DNA from: CAVTHW01 sp963734625 | Lineage (GTDB): Bacteria; Acidobacteriota; Terriglobia; Bryobacterales; Bryobacteraceae | Direction: 5' to 3' | Assembly: GCA_963734625.1 (NCBI GenBank) | Contig: CAVTHW010000020.1 | Span: forward strand, 372,001-436,000 | Length of the DNA: 64,000 bases | Shown here: positions 15,961 through 24,155 of the stretch, piece by piece | Layout: the number at the start of each line of letters is the position of its first letter | Position numbering within the stretch: the first letter of the stretch is position 1 | Notes under the pieces: generated by a model | Seen by the model: the letters and a program-made list of their open reading frames with translations, nothing else | Told to the model about the DNA's origin: nothing | Databases searched by the model: none | Translations under genes and position numbers: made by a program

Positions 15961-18660
15961 CTCCTCCCGCAGAACCTGCATCGGGTCGAGCCGCGCGGCA
16001 CGCCTGGCGGGGAGGCAGGCCGCCAGCGTCGTTGCCGTGGCCAGGATGGCGGCGGCCGCGAACATCAGCGCCGGATCGTTGGGCTCAACCCCATATAGCA
16101 GGCTGGTTAGCAGCCTCCCTGCCGCGAGCGCTCCCAATACGCCGAGCGCCGTTCCTATCGCCAGCAGAACGGCGACGTCCCGCAGAATCAGCCACAATAC
16201 CGATCCCGTGCTCGCGCCCAGCGCCATCCGGAGACCAATTTCGCCTCTCCGCCTGGCGACGGAATAGGAGGTCACGCCGTACAATCCCACCATGGACAGC
16301 AATAGGGCCAGCGCTCCGAACAAGCTCGAGAGCGCCGCCACTAAGCGCTGCTGCTGCAGGGATTCGTCCACCTGCGTCTGGAAGCTGCGAAACTCCAGAG
16401 AGATGGCCGGGCTCACCTCCGCAATCGCCGCCCTCACGGCCGGTGTCAGCACCTTCAGGGGACCTGCGTACCGCACTTCGTAGTACCGGCTGGGCCAAGC
16501 TGACGAGTCCTGACCCATAGCCACAAAACCGGTTACCGGCGCCTTCTCATCGACACTTTCGTACTTGGCATCCTTAACAACACCGATTACCTGATAGCGC
16601 CTTCCGGAAGCGGCGTTGCCTACGCGGATCGTCTTCTCCAGGGGATTGGTGGAACCGAAGAACTGCCGCGCTGCCGACTCGTTGATTACCATCACCAGCG
16701 GCGCACTCGGGCCGTCGCGATCGTTGAAGTCGCGCCCCGCCACAAACGGCGTTCCCAGCGTCTGGAAATACCCTGGCGAGACTCCGTTCATCCACAGCAA
16801 CACTTCCGGTTGCGGCTCAGCGGCGTCTCCGTCGGGTCCGCTCCTTTGGTTCCAGGCGCCCCTCGCGAGCGGCGTAAGGAACGAACTGGACGCTGATGAG
16901 ACGCCGGGGAGTTTCCGCACGCGGTCGAGGATCTCGGTGTACGCCGCGGTGCGCTTGGCCGGCTCCTTTGCCGATTGCTGAGCATTCACACTCACCAACA
17001 GCACGCCCGCGGCCCGAAAGCCAAGGTCCATGTCGAGCAGGTTCCGCAGTGTTCCCACGAAAAGCCCAGCTGCCAGCAGCAGAATGAACGACGCCGCAAC
17101 CTGTGCTGCCGCCAGCCCTTTTCCCAGACGAAAGCGGCTCGATCCGCGCACCGCCCCGCGCCCACCCTCCTTCAACGCGTGGCACATGTCAACACGCGTG
17201 GCTCGCAAGGCAGGCGCCAATCCGAATGCCAGGGCCGTGATCGCGGCGACCGCCGCGGTGAAGCCCAGCACTCGAAAATCGGGCGACAGATCAATCTCCA
17301 GCGGGCTGCTCGTCGTCGAGATGAGTTGGACAAGCAGCTTGCCGCCCAAGATGGCCAGCAGGAGCCCGCCGCACGCTCCCAACCCCGAAAGCAGCGCGCT
17401 CTCGGTGATAAGTTGCCGGACCAAGCGATAGCGGCTGGCCCCGAGGGCCAGGCGCATGGAAAGCTCCCGCTGGCGAGCCGCCGCGCGGGCCAGCAGCAGG
17501 TTGGCGATATTCACGCAGGCGATCAGCAGCACCAGCCCCACGATCGCCATGAGCGCAACGAGCGCCGTTCGATAGCGCTCTCCCGTCTCGGAAAACCCGG
17601 TGGAGGCAGGGCTGAGTTCGAGCCCTAAGCTCCTGTACCTCTGCTGGGCCGCGAGGCTGTAATTCGGGGGCACGGTAGCGCGGAAGATCTCCGGCGCGAA
17701 CGCTCTCATTCGGCTTTGCGCCTCCTCCGCGCCTGCGCCCGGTTTCAGCCGCCCCGCGATTCGCAGCCACCAATAACTGCGTTGGTTCAGCGCGCTGGCA
17801 TCCTGCCGCAGCAAAGTCGCGCATCCAATGGGAATCGCCACGTCGTAGGGCCGGTCCCGGTTGAGCCCTTTCATCCAGGGCGGTGTCACGCCGACAACGG
17901 TGAACGTCTGCCGGTTCAGCCGAACGGTCCGCCCAACTACGCTGGGGTCGGCCTGGAACTCGCTCCGCCAGAAATCGTAACCGATAACCGCCACCGGTCC
18001 GTCGGAGCCGCAGCCGCGCTGGTCATCCCGGCTCGTCAGCACGCGCCCTCGCAGCGCCGGCACGCCCAACGCATCGAAGTAGCCGCCGCTCACCCAGAGC
18101 CCGTTTGCGAACCGGCTCTCGCCGCCCTCGGAAAGATCGAAGCGCTCGTCCGAGTAGGCCAGCGTGCCCGCGAACGCATCCTGGGAATCGCGAATCGCCT
18201 CCCACATCGGATTGGTGAAATAGGGACTGCCGCCCTTGCCGGAGATCCCGAGCGCAACCAGTTCCTGTGGATTCTTGACCGGCAGCGTCCGCAACATTAC
18301 GGCGTTGATGATGCTGAACATCGCCGTGTTGGCACCGATCCCCAAAGCCAGCGACACCACCGCCGTCACGGTGAGGGCCGGGTTCCGGGCGAGGGTGCGC
18401 AGCCCGTAGCGCAGATCCTGCATCAAGCTCTCGATCGCCCTCCAGCCCCACGCCTCTCGCGTCAACTCTTTCACGACGGCGGGGTTTCCCAAGTCCAGCC
18501 TGGCGGCACGCCGCGCGTCCTCAGGCAACAGCCCAGCGGCTTCGCGTTCCGCCGCCTCTTCATCCAAGTGGAACTGGAGTTCGGCGTCGAGCTCCCGCTC
18601 CCGCGCTTCGCGGTTCCAGCCAAAGTTCAGCCAGCGCAATACCCGCCGCAACGTCTGCAT
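15958..18660 (-). CDS. ADOP-type duplicated MacB/FtsX permease
   Basis: This permease of about 900 residues belongs to the ADOP family, known chiefly from Acidobacteria. The N terminus is a cytoplasmic helical stretch (RERELDAELQFHLDEEAAER), followed by a MacB periplasmic core domain after TM1 (NPALTVTAVVSLALGIGANT). Two FtsX blocks follow: VALMAIVGLVLLIACVNIAN with LLLARAAARQRELSMRLALG, and near the C terminus ARRRGEIGLRMALGAS. No ATPase is fused or adjacent, so its energising partner and substrate are unknown. I start at ATG 18660, which has an AAGG site. An upstream in-frame TTG at 18684 overlaps the padR stop. It is co-transcribed with the PadR gene. Confidence 0.9.
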   Translation of the reverse strand: MQTLRRVLRWLNFGWNREARERELDAELQFHLDEEAAEREAAGLLPEDARRAARLDLGNPAVVKELTREAWGWRAIESLMQDLRYGLRTLARNPALTVTAVVSLALGIGANTAMFSIINAVMLRTLPVKNPQELVALGISGKGGSPYFTNPMWEAIRDSQDAFAGTLAYSDERFDLSEGGESRFANGLWVSGGYFDALGVPALRGRVLTSRDDQRGCGSDGPVAVIGYDFWRSEFQADPSVVGRTVRLNRQTFTVVGVTPPWMKGLNRDRPYDVAIPIGCATLLRQDASALNQRSYWWLRIAGRLKPGAGAEEAQSRMRAFAPEIFRATVPPNYSLAAQQRYRSLGLELSPASTGFSETGERYRTALVALMAIVGLVLLIACVNIANLLLARAAARQRELSMRLALGASRYRLVRQLITESALLSGLGACGGLLLAILGGKLLVQLISTTSSPLEIDLSPDFRVLGFTAAVAAITALAFGLAPALRATRVDMCHALKEGGRGAVRGSSRFRLGKGLAAAQVAASFILLLAAGLFVGTLRNLLDMDLGFRAAGVLLVSVNAQQSAKEPAKRTAAYTEILDRVRKLPGVSSASSSFLTPLARGAWNQRSGPDGDAAEPQPEVLLWMNGVSPGYFQTLGTPFVAGRDFNDRDGPSAPLVMVINESAARQFFGSTNPLEKTIRVGNAASGRRYQVIGVVKDAKYESVDEKAPVTGFVAMGQDSSAWPSRYYEVRYAGPLKVLTPAVRAAIAEVSPAISLEFRSFQTQVDESLQQQRLVAALSSLFGALALLLSMVGLYGVTSYSVARRRGEIGLRMALGASTGSVLWLILRDVAVLLAIGTALGVLGALAAGRLLTSLLYGVEPNDPALMFAAAAILATATTLAACLPARRAARLDPMQVLREE

Positions 18661-18680
18661 GTGCTTGCCTTCAATTCGTC

Positions 18681-19022
18681 TCAAGCCGGCCGCAACACCC
18701 GTGCGATCGCCGCCGACAACTCATCCCATTTCGACTGCTCCGAGGCGAGTTGTTTCCGCCCCGGCCGGGTCAGCCGGTAAAACCTGGCCTGCTTGCCCTT
18801 GTCCGAAAGCCGCCACTCGGCCTCGATCCAACCGCGCGCCTCCAGGCGGTGCAGCGCCGGGTACAACGACCCCGTCTCCACCTGCAACACGTCCGCCGAT
18901 GCCGCGCGGATATGTTTAGCGATAGCATGGCCGTGCGATGGCCCGAATAGCAGCGTTCGAAGGATCATCAAGTCGAGCGTGCCCTGCAGGAGCTCGATGC
19001 GTGAATCGGTCCTCTTCTCCAT
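18681..19022 (-). CDS. PadR-family transcriptional regulator
   Basis: This regulator of 113 residues (from MEKRTDSRIELL) is a small winged-helix repressor. The PadR core is complete: LLQGTLDLMILRTLLFGP, then HGHAIAKHIRAASADVLQ, VETGSLYPALHRLEARGWI and WRLSDKGKQARFYRLT. An upstream in-frame start at 19061 is possible, but it would put the operator inside the coding region. The gene is translationally coupled to the ADOP permease downstream, the standard PadR-ADOP pairing. It sits beside the double palindrome at 19026-19072, which I take as its autoregulatory operator. Confidence 0.9.
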   Translation of the reverse strand: MEKRTDSRIELLQGTLDLMILRTLLFGPSHGHAIAKHIRAASADVLQVETGSLYPALHRLEARGWIEAEWRLSDKGKQARFYRLTRPGRKQLASEQSKWDELSAAIARVLRPA

Positions 19023-19025
19023 TGG

Positions 19026-19072
19026 TTTGTGTAGACAGTCTACCATATGGATGCGTAGCATGTCTACACAAA
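19026..19072 (-). promoter_or_regulatory. PadR operator: nested and tandem palindromes
   Basis: Two 12-base arms, TTTGTGTAGACA (19026-19037) and TGTCTACACAAA (19061-19072), are perfect inverted repeats. Each also forms part of a smaller palindrome: GTAGAC-A-GTCTAC at 19031-19043 and the imperfect GTAGCATGTCTAC at 19055-19067, 24 bases apart. They lie just upstream of the padR start, between it and the decayed permease on the other strand. Two dimers bound on one face of the helix would block padR transcription. The link to this PadR protein is an inference. Confidence 0.7.
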
Positions 19073-19132
19073 TAGACGGCGCATCGCGGCGTCGGAGTGG
19101 CGGATGCAGGCTGCAGCCAAAGTTCTCCTCTC

Positions 19133-19163
19133 CGCTCCCTGACGGTCGCGGTTCGGTTCTGAG
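19133..19163 (+). repeat. Dispersed repeat, GCTCCCTGACGGTCGCGG type (copy 1)
   Basis: About 27 of 30 bases match 34531-34560. It lies at the upstream edge of the decayed permease. It is probably one member of a family of short intergenic repeats. Confidence 0.6.
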
Positions 19164-19182
19164 CGGCGCGCGTGCGCTACAA

Positions 19183-20245
19183 AACCTAGAGCTTCGGCTT
19201 CACCGCGAAATGGCGGAGAACGCCGCCCTCGCGCGGGCGCCACGCGCGAGGCGCCAGGCGCGAAGCGAATCTGGCATTCTGGCAGCGAGGCGATCGCCCT
19301 CGAAGACAGCCGCGCCGTGTGGCGTTTCGCCTGGATCGAGTCCGTGGCGCAGGACGTGCGCTTCGCGCTGCGCGGCTTCCGCAGATCGCCGGGCTTCGCG
19401 CTGACCGTGAGTCGGCACGCTGGCCCTGGGGCTGGGAATGCTGGCGACCGCATTCAGCGTGTTCAACGCGCTGGTGCTGCGGCCCTTCGCGGTGAAGGAC
19501 CCGTACTCGCTGTACGCGCTCCTGGGCTGGGGCGAGACGAAGGGCCAATACCAGACGCGGCCGTTCAGTTGGCAGCGCGTTCAAGGATTTCCGCCAGCGG
19601 AACGGGGCGTTTTCCGATGTTTTGGGTTTCGCCAACGTGCCTTTCTCTACGGGGACTACAACGGTCCGTACAGGCGGTCACGGGCAACTATTTCACGATG
19701 CTGGGCGGGCGCATCTGCATGGGCCGGCCGATCCTGGAAAGCGACGACGTCCCAGGCGACGGCGTCGCCGTGGCCAGCTACGCCGCCTGGAAGGGCGTGC
19801 TCGGCGCCGACCCCGGCGCGGTAGGACGTACAGTGCGGCTCGGCGACAAGCTCATCGAGGTGGTCGGCGTCGCTTGCCCGGAGTTCAACGGTCTGGAGGA
19901 AAGGCGCATCGATTTCTGGGTTTCGCTGCCGCTTTCCGGCGCATTCGACTTTTCCCAGCGGACGGAGCCCGCGCCGTTATCCGTGGTGGGACGTCTCAGG
20001 CCCGGGATGACGCGGGAAGGCGCGGAGGCGGCGTTGGCGGCTTATGGCCGCCAGGTCTATCCCACCTGGCGGTACGGAAAGCGGCCGGAGAGCGCAACGC
20101 TTCAGCCGAGCGCGTCGGTCTATCCGCTAAACCGGGACAGCATCAGGCTGTTCCTGCCGGTCTTCGCCGCCTTCGGGCTGATTCTGCTGATCGCCTGCGC
20201 GAACGTCTCGAACATGATGCTGGCGCGCGGACTGGCCGCTTGCGT
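19183..20245 (+). pseudogene. Truncated, multiply frameshifted ADOP permease
   Basis: Pieces in changing frames spell an ADOP permease. They run ELRLHREMAENAALA, then VWRFAWIESVAQDVRFALRG with RRSPGFALTV, then TLALGLGMLATAFSVFNALV and RPFAVKDPYSLYALLGWGE, then a long intact run AVTGNYFTMLGGRICMGRP to FLPVFAAFGLILLIACANVS and NMMLARGLA. Frames change at least near 19410, 19580 and 19660. The gene stops inside the first FtsX block, so the whole second half is missing. It is transcriptionally divergent from padR. This is decay, not just sequencing error, because half the protein is absent. Confidence 0.75.
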
Positions 20246-20402
20246 CGCTGATCGGTGTTTGCTTCTATGCGCAGGGAGCGGACGATGTGCAGTAACCGGC
20301 ATGGTGCTGAAGCAAGTCTTTACGGCTGGCTCTTCGCGCGCGGTCCTTCTCCATGAAGCAGCTCGATGTTTTCGATCCGCGCTGGGTGTGCGCGTTCCGC
20401 GG

Positions 20403-20430
20403 AGGACCGGCTTCACTGCGGCGCCGTTGG
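20403..20430. repeat. Displaced copy of the hlyD 3' end
   Basis: These 28 bases match 21160-21187, the last codons of hlyD (NGAAVNPVLR), with 2 mismatches. On the minus strand they read NGAAVKPVLR. The last codons of the HEPN gene use the same bases in another frame. The two copies stand on either side of the HEPN-MNT pair. Confidence 0.7.
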
Positions 20431-20829
20431 CGTGTCCGGCGTGCGGCTCTGCAGAAGACCTTCGACCCACGCCCGGAGGGAACGCAGCATTTCGCGGGCT
20501 TTTTGGCGGTCAAAGAGCGGTTCAGGCTCATAGTCCTCATAGCGGTAAACGGCGCTAAAGGGAGTAAGGGACTCAATCTCCTCGAGTTCCGCCGGGAGAC
20601 GCTGCCCCGCTTCAGCCAGCAGCGACAGTAACGCCCCCAGATCGTGCGTTTTCCGAAACCGAACGCTGAGATCGGATAGCGCGGCTTTGAGCAGTTTCTC
20701 GGCGGCCTGCTGGCAGTGGAAACCTACGATCTCGTCGCTCACCCTATCCGAACTCAAGACCTCGTCCAGCAGGGCCTCATCCTGAGCGGCCTTCCGCGAC
20801 AATAGCAACGCCTGCTCACGCTGCTTCAT
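20413..20829 (-). CDS. HEPN-domain protein (putative toxin of a HEPN-MNT pair)
   Basis: This 138-residue all-helical HEPN protein has an R-x4-H ribonuclease-type motif, RFRKTH, at R57-H62, after the conserved FHCQQAAEKLLKAAL helix. HEPN proteins of this class act as RNases and are neutralised by a partner MNT nucleotidyltransferase, which adenylylates the HEPN active site. The partner lies directly upstream with a 14-base overlap, antitoxin first. The C-terminal tail SRTPDTPTAPQ appears to be encoded by a displaced hlyD fragment, so the natural C terminus may have been replaced. Whether it is toxic cannot be read from sequence. Confidence 0.85.
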   Translation of the reverse strand: MKQREQALLLSRKAAQDEALLDEVLSSDRVSDEIVGFHCQQAAEKLLKAALSDLSVRFRKTHDLGALLSLLAEAGQRLPAELEEIESLTPFSAVYRYEDYEPEPLFDRQKAREMLRSLRAWVEGLLQSRTPDTPTAPQ

Positions 20830-21145
20830 AAAGAACCTTGCCCTCGGAAGCGGCCTCGAAGTATACGTTGCCGGGGGTGTCGCGCCAGTAACTGAACTTC
20901 TCCTCGCTCACGACCAATAGATCCAAGGCCAGCCCCAGAGGACGGAGCAAGCGGCTCAGCCGCACCATCTCGCGCAATCGATCCGAGACCGACTCCTCGA
21001 CCACCATCACGTCCAGATCACTCTCCTCGGTTGCATCGCCCCTGGCGTGGGAACCGAATAAGATGATGCGCTTCGGACAAGCCGCTTCAACCAACAACTC
21101 GGTCATGCGACTAATCATCATCGGATTCTCGAGGAGCACTGTCAT
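20816..21145 (-). CDS. MNT-type nucleotidyltransferase (putative antitoxin)
   Basis: This 109-residue minimal nucleotidyltransferase has the motif GSHARGDATEESDLD at residues 31-45, giving the GS and D-x-D metal ligands (D43, D45); a later LDLLVV strand supplies the third acid. The small size and a HEPN gene directly downstream identify a HEPN-MNT module. By family knowledge the MNT protein adds AMP to its HEPN partner to silence it. The start ATG at 21145 lies 7 bases before the end of hlyD on the same strand. Confidence 0.87.
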   Translation of the reverse strand: MTVLLENPMMISRMTELLVEAACPKRIILFGSHARGDATEESDLDVMVVEESVSDRLREMVRLSRLLRPLGLALDLLVVSEEKFSYWRDTPGNVYFEAASEGKVLYEAA

Positions 21146-21152
21146 ATCCCAC

Positions 21153-22361
21153 CTACCGCAGGACCGGATTCACCGCGGCGCCGTTGGTGAGCGTGGCGTC
21201 GCTGGGGAGGGCGACGGCGTCGCCTTCGGCGAGACCTTCGAGCACTTGCGCGCGGTCGATGGTGGAGAGCCCCAGCGTCACCTTGCGCCAGACAATCCTC
21301 TGGCCCTGCAACAGGAACACGCCGGCTTCGCTACCCTGGCGGTGCAGGGCCTCGCGGGGAATGGAGAGGGCGCCCTGGGCCACGCGCGAACGGATTTCCG
21401 CATTGACGTTGGCGCCGGGCGGCAATTCGCGGCCAGGATTCTCGATCACGCAAGCGACCTCGCCCACCTGCCGGGAGCCGAGAGCGGCGATCTCGGAGGG
21501 CATCCGCTCCACCACGCCATGCCATTGCCTTCCCGGCAGCGCATCCCAGGTGATGGCCACCGGCATGCCCGCCGCCACGCGGCCGAGCTCCGGCTCGTCG
21601 ACATACACGCGCACCCGGACCTTATCCGTCTGCCCGACCTTGGCCACCTGGTCGCCCGGGTTCAGGTAGGCGCCGGCGCGCGCGCCGATGTCGTAGACCA
21701 CGCCGCCGATCGGAGCCCGCACCGCCGCCTGATCCAGTCGTCGCCGGGCCACCTCGACGGCGGTTTCGGACTCGACGACTTTGGCCTGAGCCGAAACCTT
21801 GTCCGCCTGCCCGACCAGCGCCGCCCGTTTCTTCTCCAGGACCTGAATCTGAAGCTGCGCGCGTTCGACCCGGCGGGCGGCATCGGCCGCTTCCTGCTTC
21901 GTCGCCGCCTGCTTCTCGGCGAGCCGGTCAAGCGCCGCGCGATCCTTCTCTGCCGCCGCCAGTTCCGCCCGCGCGACGGCAACGTCGCCATCCAGAGTCG
22001 CCAGGTCGGAGGCACGGCCGCCCTGATTCAGCACTTGAAGCTCGGCGCGCGCCTGCCCAAGCCGGGCTTCCGCCGCGATGAGATCGGACTTTGCGTCCTG
22101 GGCGCTCAACTCAGCCACTACGTCCCCGCGCGCCACCCGGCTTCCGACATGAACGCGGAGCGTTTCTATGACGCCAGTGCGCTCGGCGAGAACCGGCGCC
22201 CATTCGAGGGGCTCAACTTTGCCGTTGGTGATCAGGGTGCTGATCAGCGTCTCCCGCGAGGCCTTGGCGAAGGGAACCGGGAGAGGAGCGATCCGGCGCG
22301 AATACATCCACCCGGCCAGGGCGAGGGCCAGAACCGGCAAAAGCAATAGCAGTTTCTTCAT
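21153..22361 (-). CDS. HlyD/RND-type periplasmic adaptor (membrane fusion protein)
   Basis: This 402-residue adaptor has an N-terminal signal or anchor helix (MKKLLLLLPVLALALAGW). Lipoyl-like halves follow: GVIETLRVHVGSRVARGDVV at about residues 64-83 and AAVRAPIGGVVYDIGARAG on the return. Between them lies a long coiled-coil hairpin rich in Ala, Arg and Glu (about 90-200). The barrel domain contains DKVRVRVYVDEPELGRVAAG. Such proteins bridge an inner-membrane exporter to an outer-membrane channel. No ATPase, permease or TolC gene adjoins it, although decayed MacB/FtsX genes lie nearby, so it may be an orphan of a former efflux locus. Confidence 0.88.
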   Translation of the reverse strand: MKKLLLLLPVLALALAGWMYSRRIAPLPVPFAKASRETLISTLITNGKVEPLEWAPVLAERTGVIETLRVHVGSRVARGDVVAELSAQDAKSDLIAAEARLGQARAELQVLNQGGRASDLATLDGDVAVARAELAAAEKDRAALDRLAEKQAATKQEAADAARRVERAQLQIQVLEKKRAALVGQADKVSAQAKVVESETAVEVARRRLDQAAVRAPIGGVVYDIGARAGAYLNPGDQVAKVGQTDKVRVRVYVDEPELGRVAAGMPVAITWDALPGRQWHGVVERMPSEIAALGSRQVGEVACVIENPGRELPPGANVNAEIRSRVAQGALSIPREALHRQGSEAGVFLLQGQRIVWRKVTLGLSTIDRAQVLEGLAEGDAVALPSDATLTNGAAVNPVLR

Positions 22362-22424
22362 GACGCGCGCTTCTCATTGTGCCAGAAGGCGTGCCGCATG
22401 TGTTCTGAGCGACAATGGAAAGTT

Positions 22425-22742
22425 ATGGCCGCGTTCCGAATCCACAGGCTGAAACCAGCCCAACGGTTGCAGTTCCGGTGGTCGCCGCACACCAGCGGGA
22501 CGGCCGTGGTGAAGCCCAGGGACTACGCGGAGGGCGACCGCGTCGAGGCGGCGGGCACCTACGCCGCCTGGACTTCGCTGCGCGGCACCGCCGCGGCCCT
22601 GGAAGTAGGCGACATTATCGAGAGCGAGGACGGGAAGCTTTGGATCTGCAAGTACGTGGGCTTCGAGGAGGCGCAGTGGGCCGCGCCCGAGGCTCCCCGA
22701 GAGAACAAGGATATTAGGGATGCCGGCGGACAACAACCCTGA
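22425..22742 (+). CDS. Small conserved-looking hypothetical protein
   Basis: This 105-residue protein begins MAAFRIHRLKPAQRLQFRWS and continues with GEVGDIIES-like beta-rich sequence (ALEVGDIIESEDGKLWICKY). It has no signal peptide or membrane helix. I do not recognise the family. An upstream in-frame start at 22377 is possible but has poor context. It overlaps the following 2H phosphoesterase gene by 23 bases, so the two are probably co-expressed and may act together. Confidence 0.6.
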   Translation: MAAFRIHRLKPAQRLQFRWSPHTSGTAVVKPRDYAEGDRVEAAGTYAAWTSLRGTAAALEVGDIIESEDGKLWICKYVGFEEAQWAAPEAPRENKDIRDAGGQQP

Positions 22743-23283
22743 GCAGCGAATCAACCTCTTCTCGCTGGTGACTTATCTCCCCGAACCGCTGGGTGGTTTC
22801 GTGGACCGGCTGCGGCAGGAGCTTGTGCCCGCCTGCAATCTGCGCGCGCACGTGACCATCCTGCCGCCGCGCCCGCTCACCGCGCCGCCGGAGGCTGCCT
22901 GGGCGCACATCCGCTCCATCCTTCGCGAATGCGCAGCATTCGAGCTGAAGCTGAGAGACGTCGAGATATTCACGCTTTCCTCGGTGGTCTATCTGGCTCT
23001 GAACAAACAGGGGCGCGAGCAGATGCAGCGCTTGCACGACGCGCTGAACACCGGCGCCGCCCACTTCAACGAGCCATTCCCATACCATCCGCACGTGACC
23101 CTGGCCCAGCAGATCACCTCGGAGCAGGTGCCGGCGGTTTTCGAATTCGCCCGCTACCGCTGGGCGGGCTTCCTGCATGAGCGTACCTTCCCGATTGACC
23201 GCGCGACATTCGTGCAATCCACCATCTACAACACCTGGATCGACCTGGATGAGGATTTCCTGGGCCAGGGGACGACTCCTTAA
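22720..23283 (+). CDS. 2H phosphoesterase / 2'-5' RNA ligase superfamily protein
   Basis: This 187-residue protein has the two H-x-T/S-x motifs of the 2H superfamily: HVTILPPR (about residues 44-51) and HPHVTLAQQ (about 119-127). Members act on 2',3'-cyclic phosphates or 2'-5' linkages in RNA or small nucleotides. The size is typical of single-domain bacterial forms. The substrate cannot be judged here. The start ATG at 22720 overlaps the upstream hypothetical gene. Confidence 0.83.
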   Translation: MPADNNPEQRINLFSLVTYLPEPLGGFVDRLRQELVPACNLRAHVTILPPRPLTAPPEAAWAHIRSILRECAAFELKLRDVEIFTLSSVVYLALNKQGREQMQRLHDALNTGAAHFNEPFPYHPHVTLAQQITSEQVPAVFEFARYRWAGFLHERTFPIDRATFVQSTIYNTWIDLDEDFLGQGTTP

Positions 23284-23290
23284 GACGCCT

Positions 23291-23316
23291 CACGCAAAGA
23301 CGCAAAGGCGCAAAGG
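23291..23316. repeat. CGCAAAG-type repeat, unit 1
   Basis: Direct iteration of CGCAAAGRCGCAAAGG just after the 2H gene. Related units occur at 23625-23654, and inverted ones at 23667-23695 and 24121-24150. Confidence 0.7.
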
Positions 23317-23325
23317 CTGGAATGG

Positions 23326-23589
23326 TTAGCTGTCCGGTTCCGGGTTCTGCAATGGCTCCAGCAGCTCGCGAGCCTCATCTTCGAATTCACGCGCCACTTG
23401 GATCTGGCTATAGCAGCCGCACAGCGGGGTCAGCCCAAGTGAAGTGCCATCCTGAGGCATCCGCATGTCTGAGAGATCCTGGCTCTTCACCAGGAACTCA
23501 ATGCCGACTTCCTCCAATGACGCCTTAGCCAGAGCCAAGGCGAAGGTATCATGGGTTTCCAAGACGGTAACCGATTCGAGCTCATGCAT
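23326..23589 (-). CDS. Small DUF2007-like protein
   Basis: This 87-residue protein begins MHELESVTVLETHDTFALAL and resembles the DUF2007 (putative signal-transducing) fold: a beta strand, a helix ALAKASLEEVGIEFLVKSQD, then SQIQVAREFEDEARELLEPL. Most such proteins are short single domains of unknown function. It stands alone on the minus strand between the 2H gene and the GxxExxY gene. A plus-strand frame reading across it has no independent support. Confidence 0.6.
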   Translation of the reverse strand: MHELESVTVLETHDTFALALAKASLEEVGIEFLVKSQDLSDMRMPQDGTSLGLTPLCGCYSQIQVAREFEDEARELLEPLQNPEPDS

Positions 23590-23624
23590 CGGTGACAGCT
23601 CCCGTCAACAGGATACACCACAGT

Positions 23625-23695
23625 CTCACGCTAAGGCGCAAAGGCGCAAAGAAATGCCTATATATCTTCGCGGCTTTGCGGCTTTGCGTGAGATA
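23625..23695. repeat. CGCAAAG-type repeats, units 2 and 3 (inverted pair)
   Basis: CTCACGCTAAGGCGCAAAGG at 23625 onward is followed by the opposite orientation GCGGCTTTGCGGCTTTGCGT at about 23671-23690. Together they can pair. They precede the GxxExxY gene. Confidence 0.65.
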
Positions 23696-23725
23696 TCGGC
23701 GCCAGAAAGGCGACTACTCTTCCAG

Positions 23726-24109
23726 GTGACTGAGAACGAAATCGCTCGGGCCGTGGTGGACTCGCCCTACCGGGTCCATTGCGCCTTGGGCCCCGGGTTG
23801 CTCGAATCCGTTTATGAGACCACATTGACGCTGGAACTTGCCGAAAGAGGACTTCGGCAGGTTCGCCAGCAGCCGGTCCCAGTCGTCTACGGATCCGTGC
23901 GGCTGGAATTGGGGTTCCGCGCCGACATTGTGGTTGAGGACAAGCTGGTCGTGGAGATAAAGTCGGTGGAGGCGATCGCGCAGGTCCACAAGAAACAGCT
24001 CCTGACCTACCTCAGGCTGATGGACAAGAGACTCGGGTTGCTGATCAACTTCAACGTCGCGCTCATCAAGAACGGCATCACCCGGATTGTTAACGGACTC
24101 AGCGATTGA
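23726..24109 (+). CDS. GxxExxY family protein
   Basis: This protein of 127 residues (from GTG 23726) shows the diagnostic GPGLLESVYETTL motif (G-x-x-E-x-x-Y), then LELGFRADIVVEDKLVVEIK and LLTYLRLMDKRLGLLINFNV. The D-x9-ExK pattern resembles PD-(D/E)XK nuclease-like folds, but the function is not known. An upstream ATG at 23654 would add a tail encoded by the repeat, so the start is uncertain. The gene lies between inverted CGCAAAG-type repeats, a frequent setting for this family. Confidence 0.87.
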   Translation: MTENEIARAVVDSPYRVHCALGPGLLESVYETTLTLELAERGLRQVRQQPVPVVYGSVRLELGFRADIVVEDKLVVEIKSVEAIAQVHKKQLLTYLRLMDKRLGLLINFNVALIKNGITRIVNGLSD

Positions 24110-24120
24110 TTCAGTGCTTT

Positions 24121-24150
24121 CCTTTGCGTCTTTGCGGCTTGGCGTGAGAT
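24121..24150. repeat. CGCAAAG-type repeat, unit 4 (inverted)
   Basis: CCTTTGCGTCTTTGCGGCTT followed by GGCGTGAGAT is the reverse complement of the unit at 23625. It closes an inverted-repeat bracket around the GxxExxY gene. Confidence 0.65.
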
Positions 24151-24155
24151 CTACC

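Noticed and set aside
23465..23725. N-terminal extension of the GxxExxY protein
   Set aside because: The extension is antisense to the DUF2007-like gene and includes repeat DNA. The family match starts after the GTG at 23726.
23291..24150. CRISPR-like CGCAAAG repeats
   Set aside because: Units vary in length, occur in both orientations and have no regular spacers.
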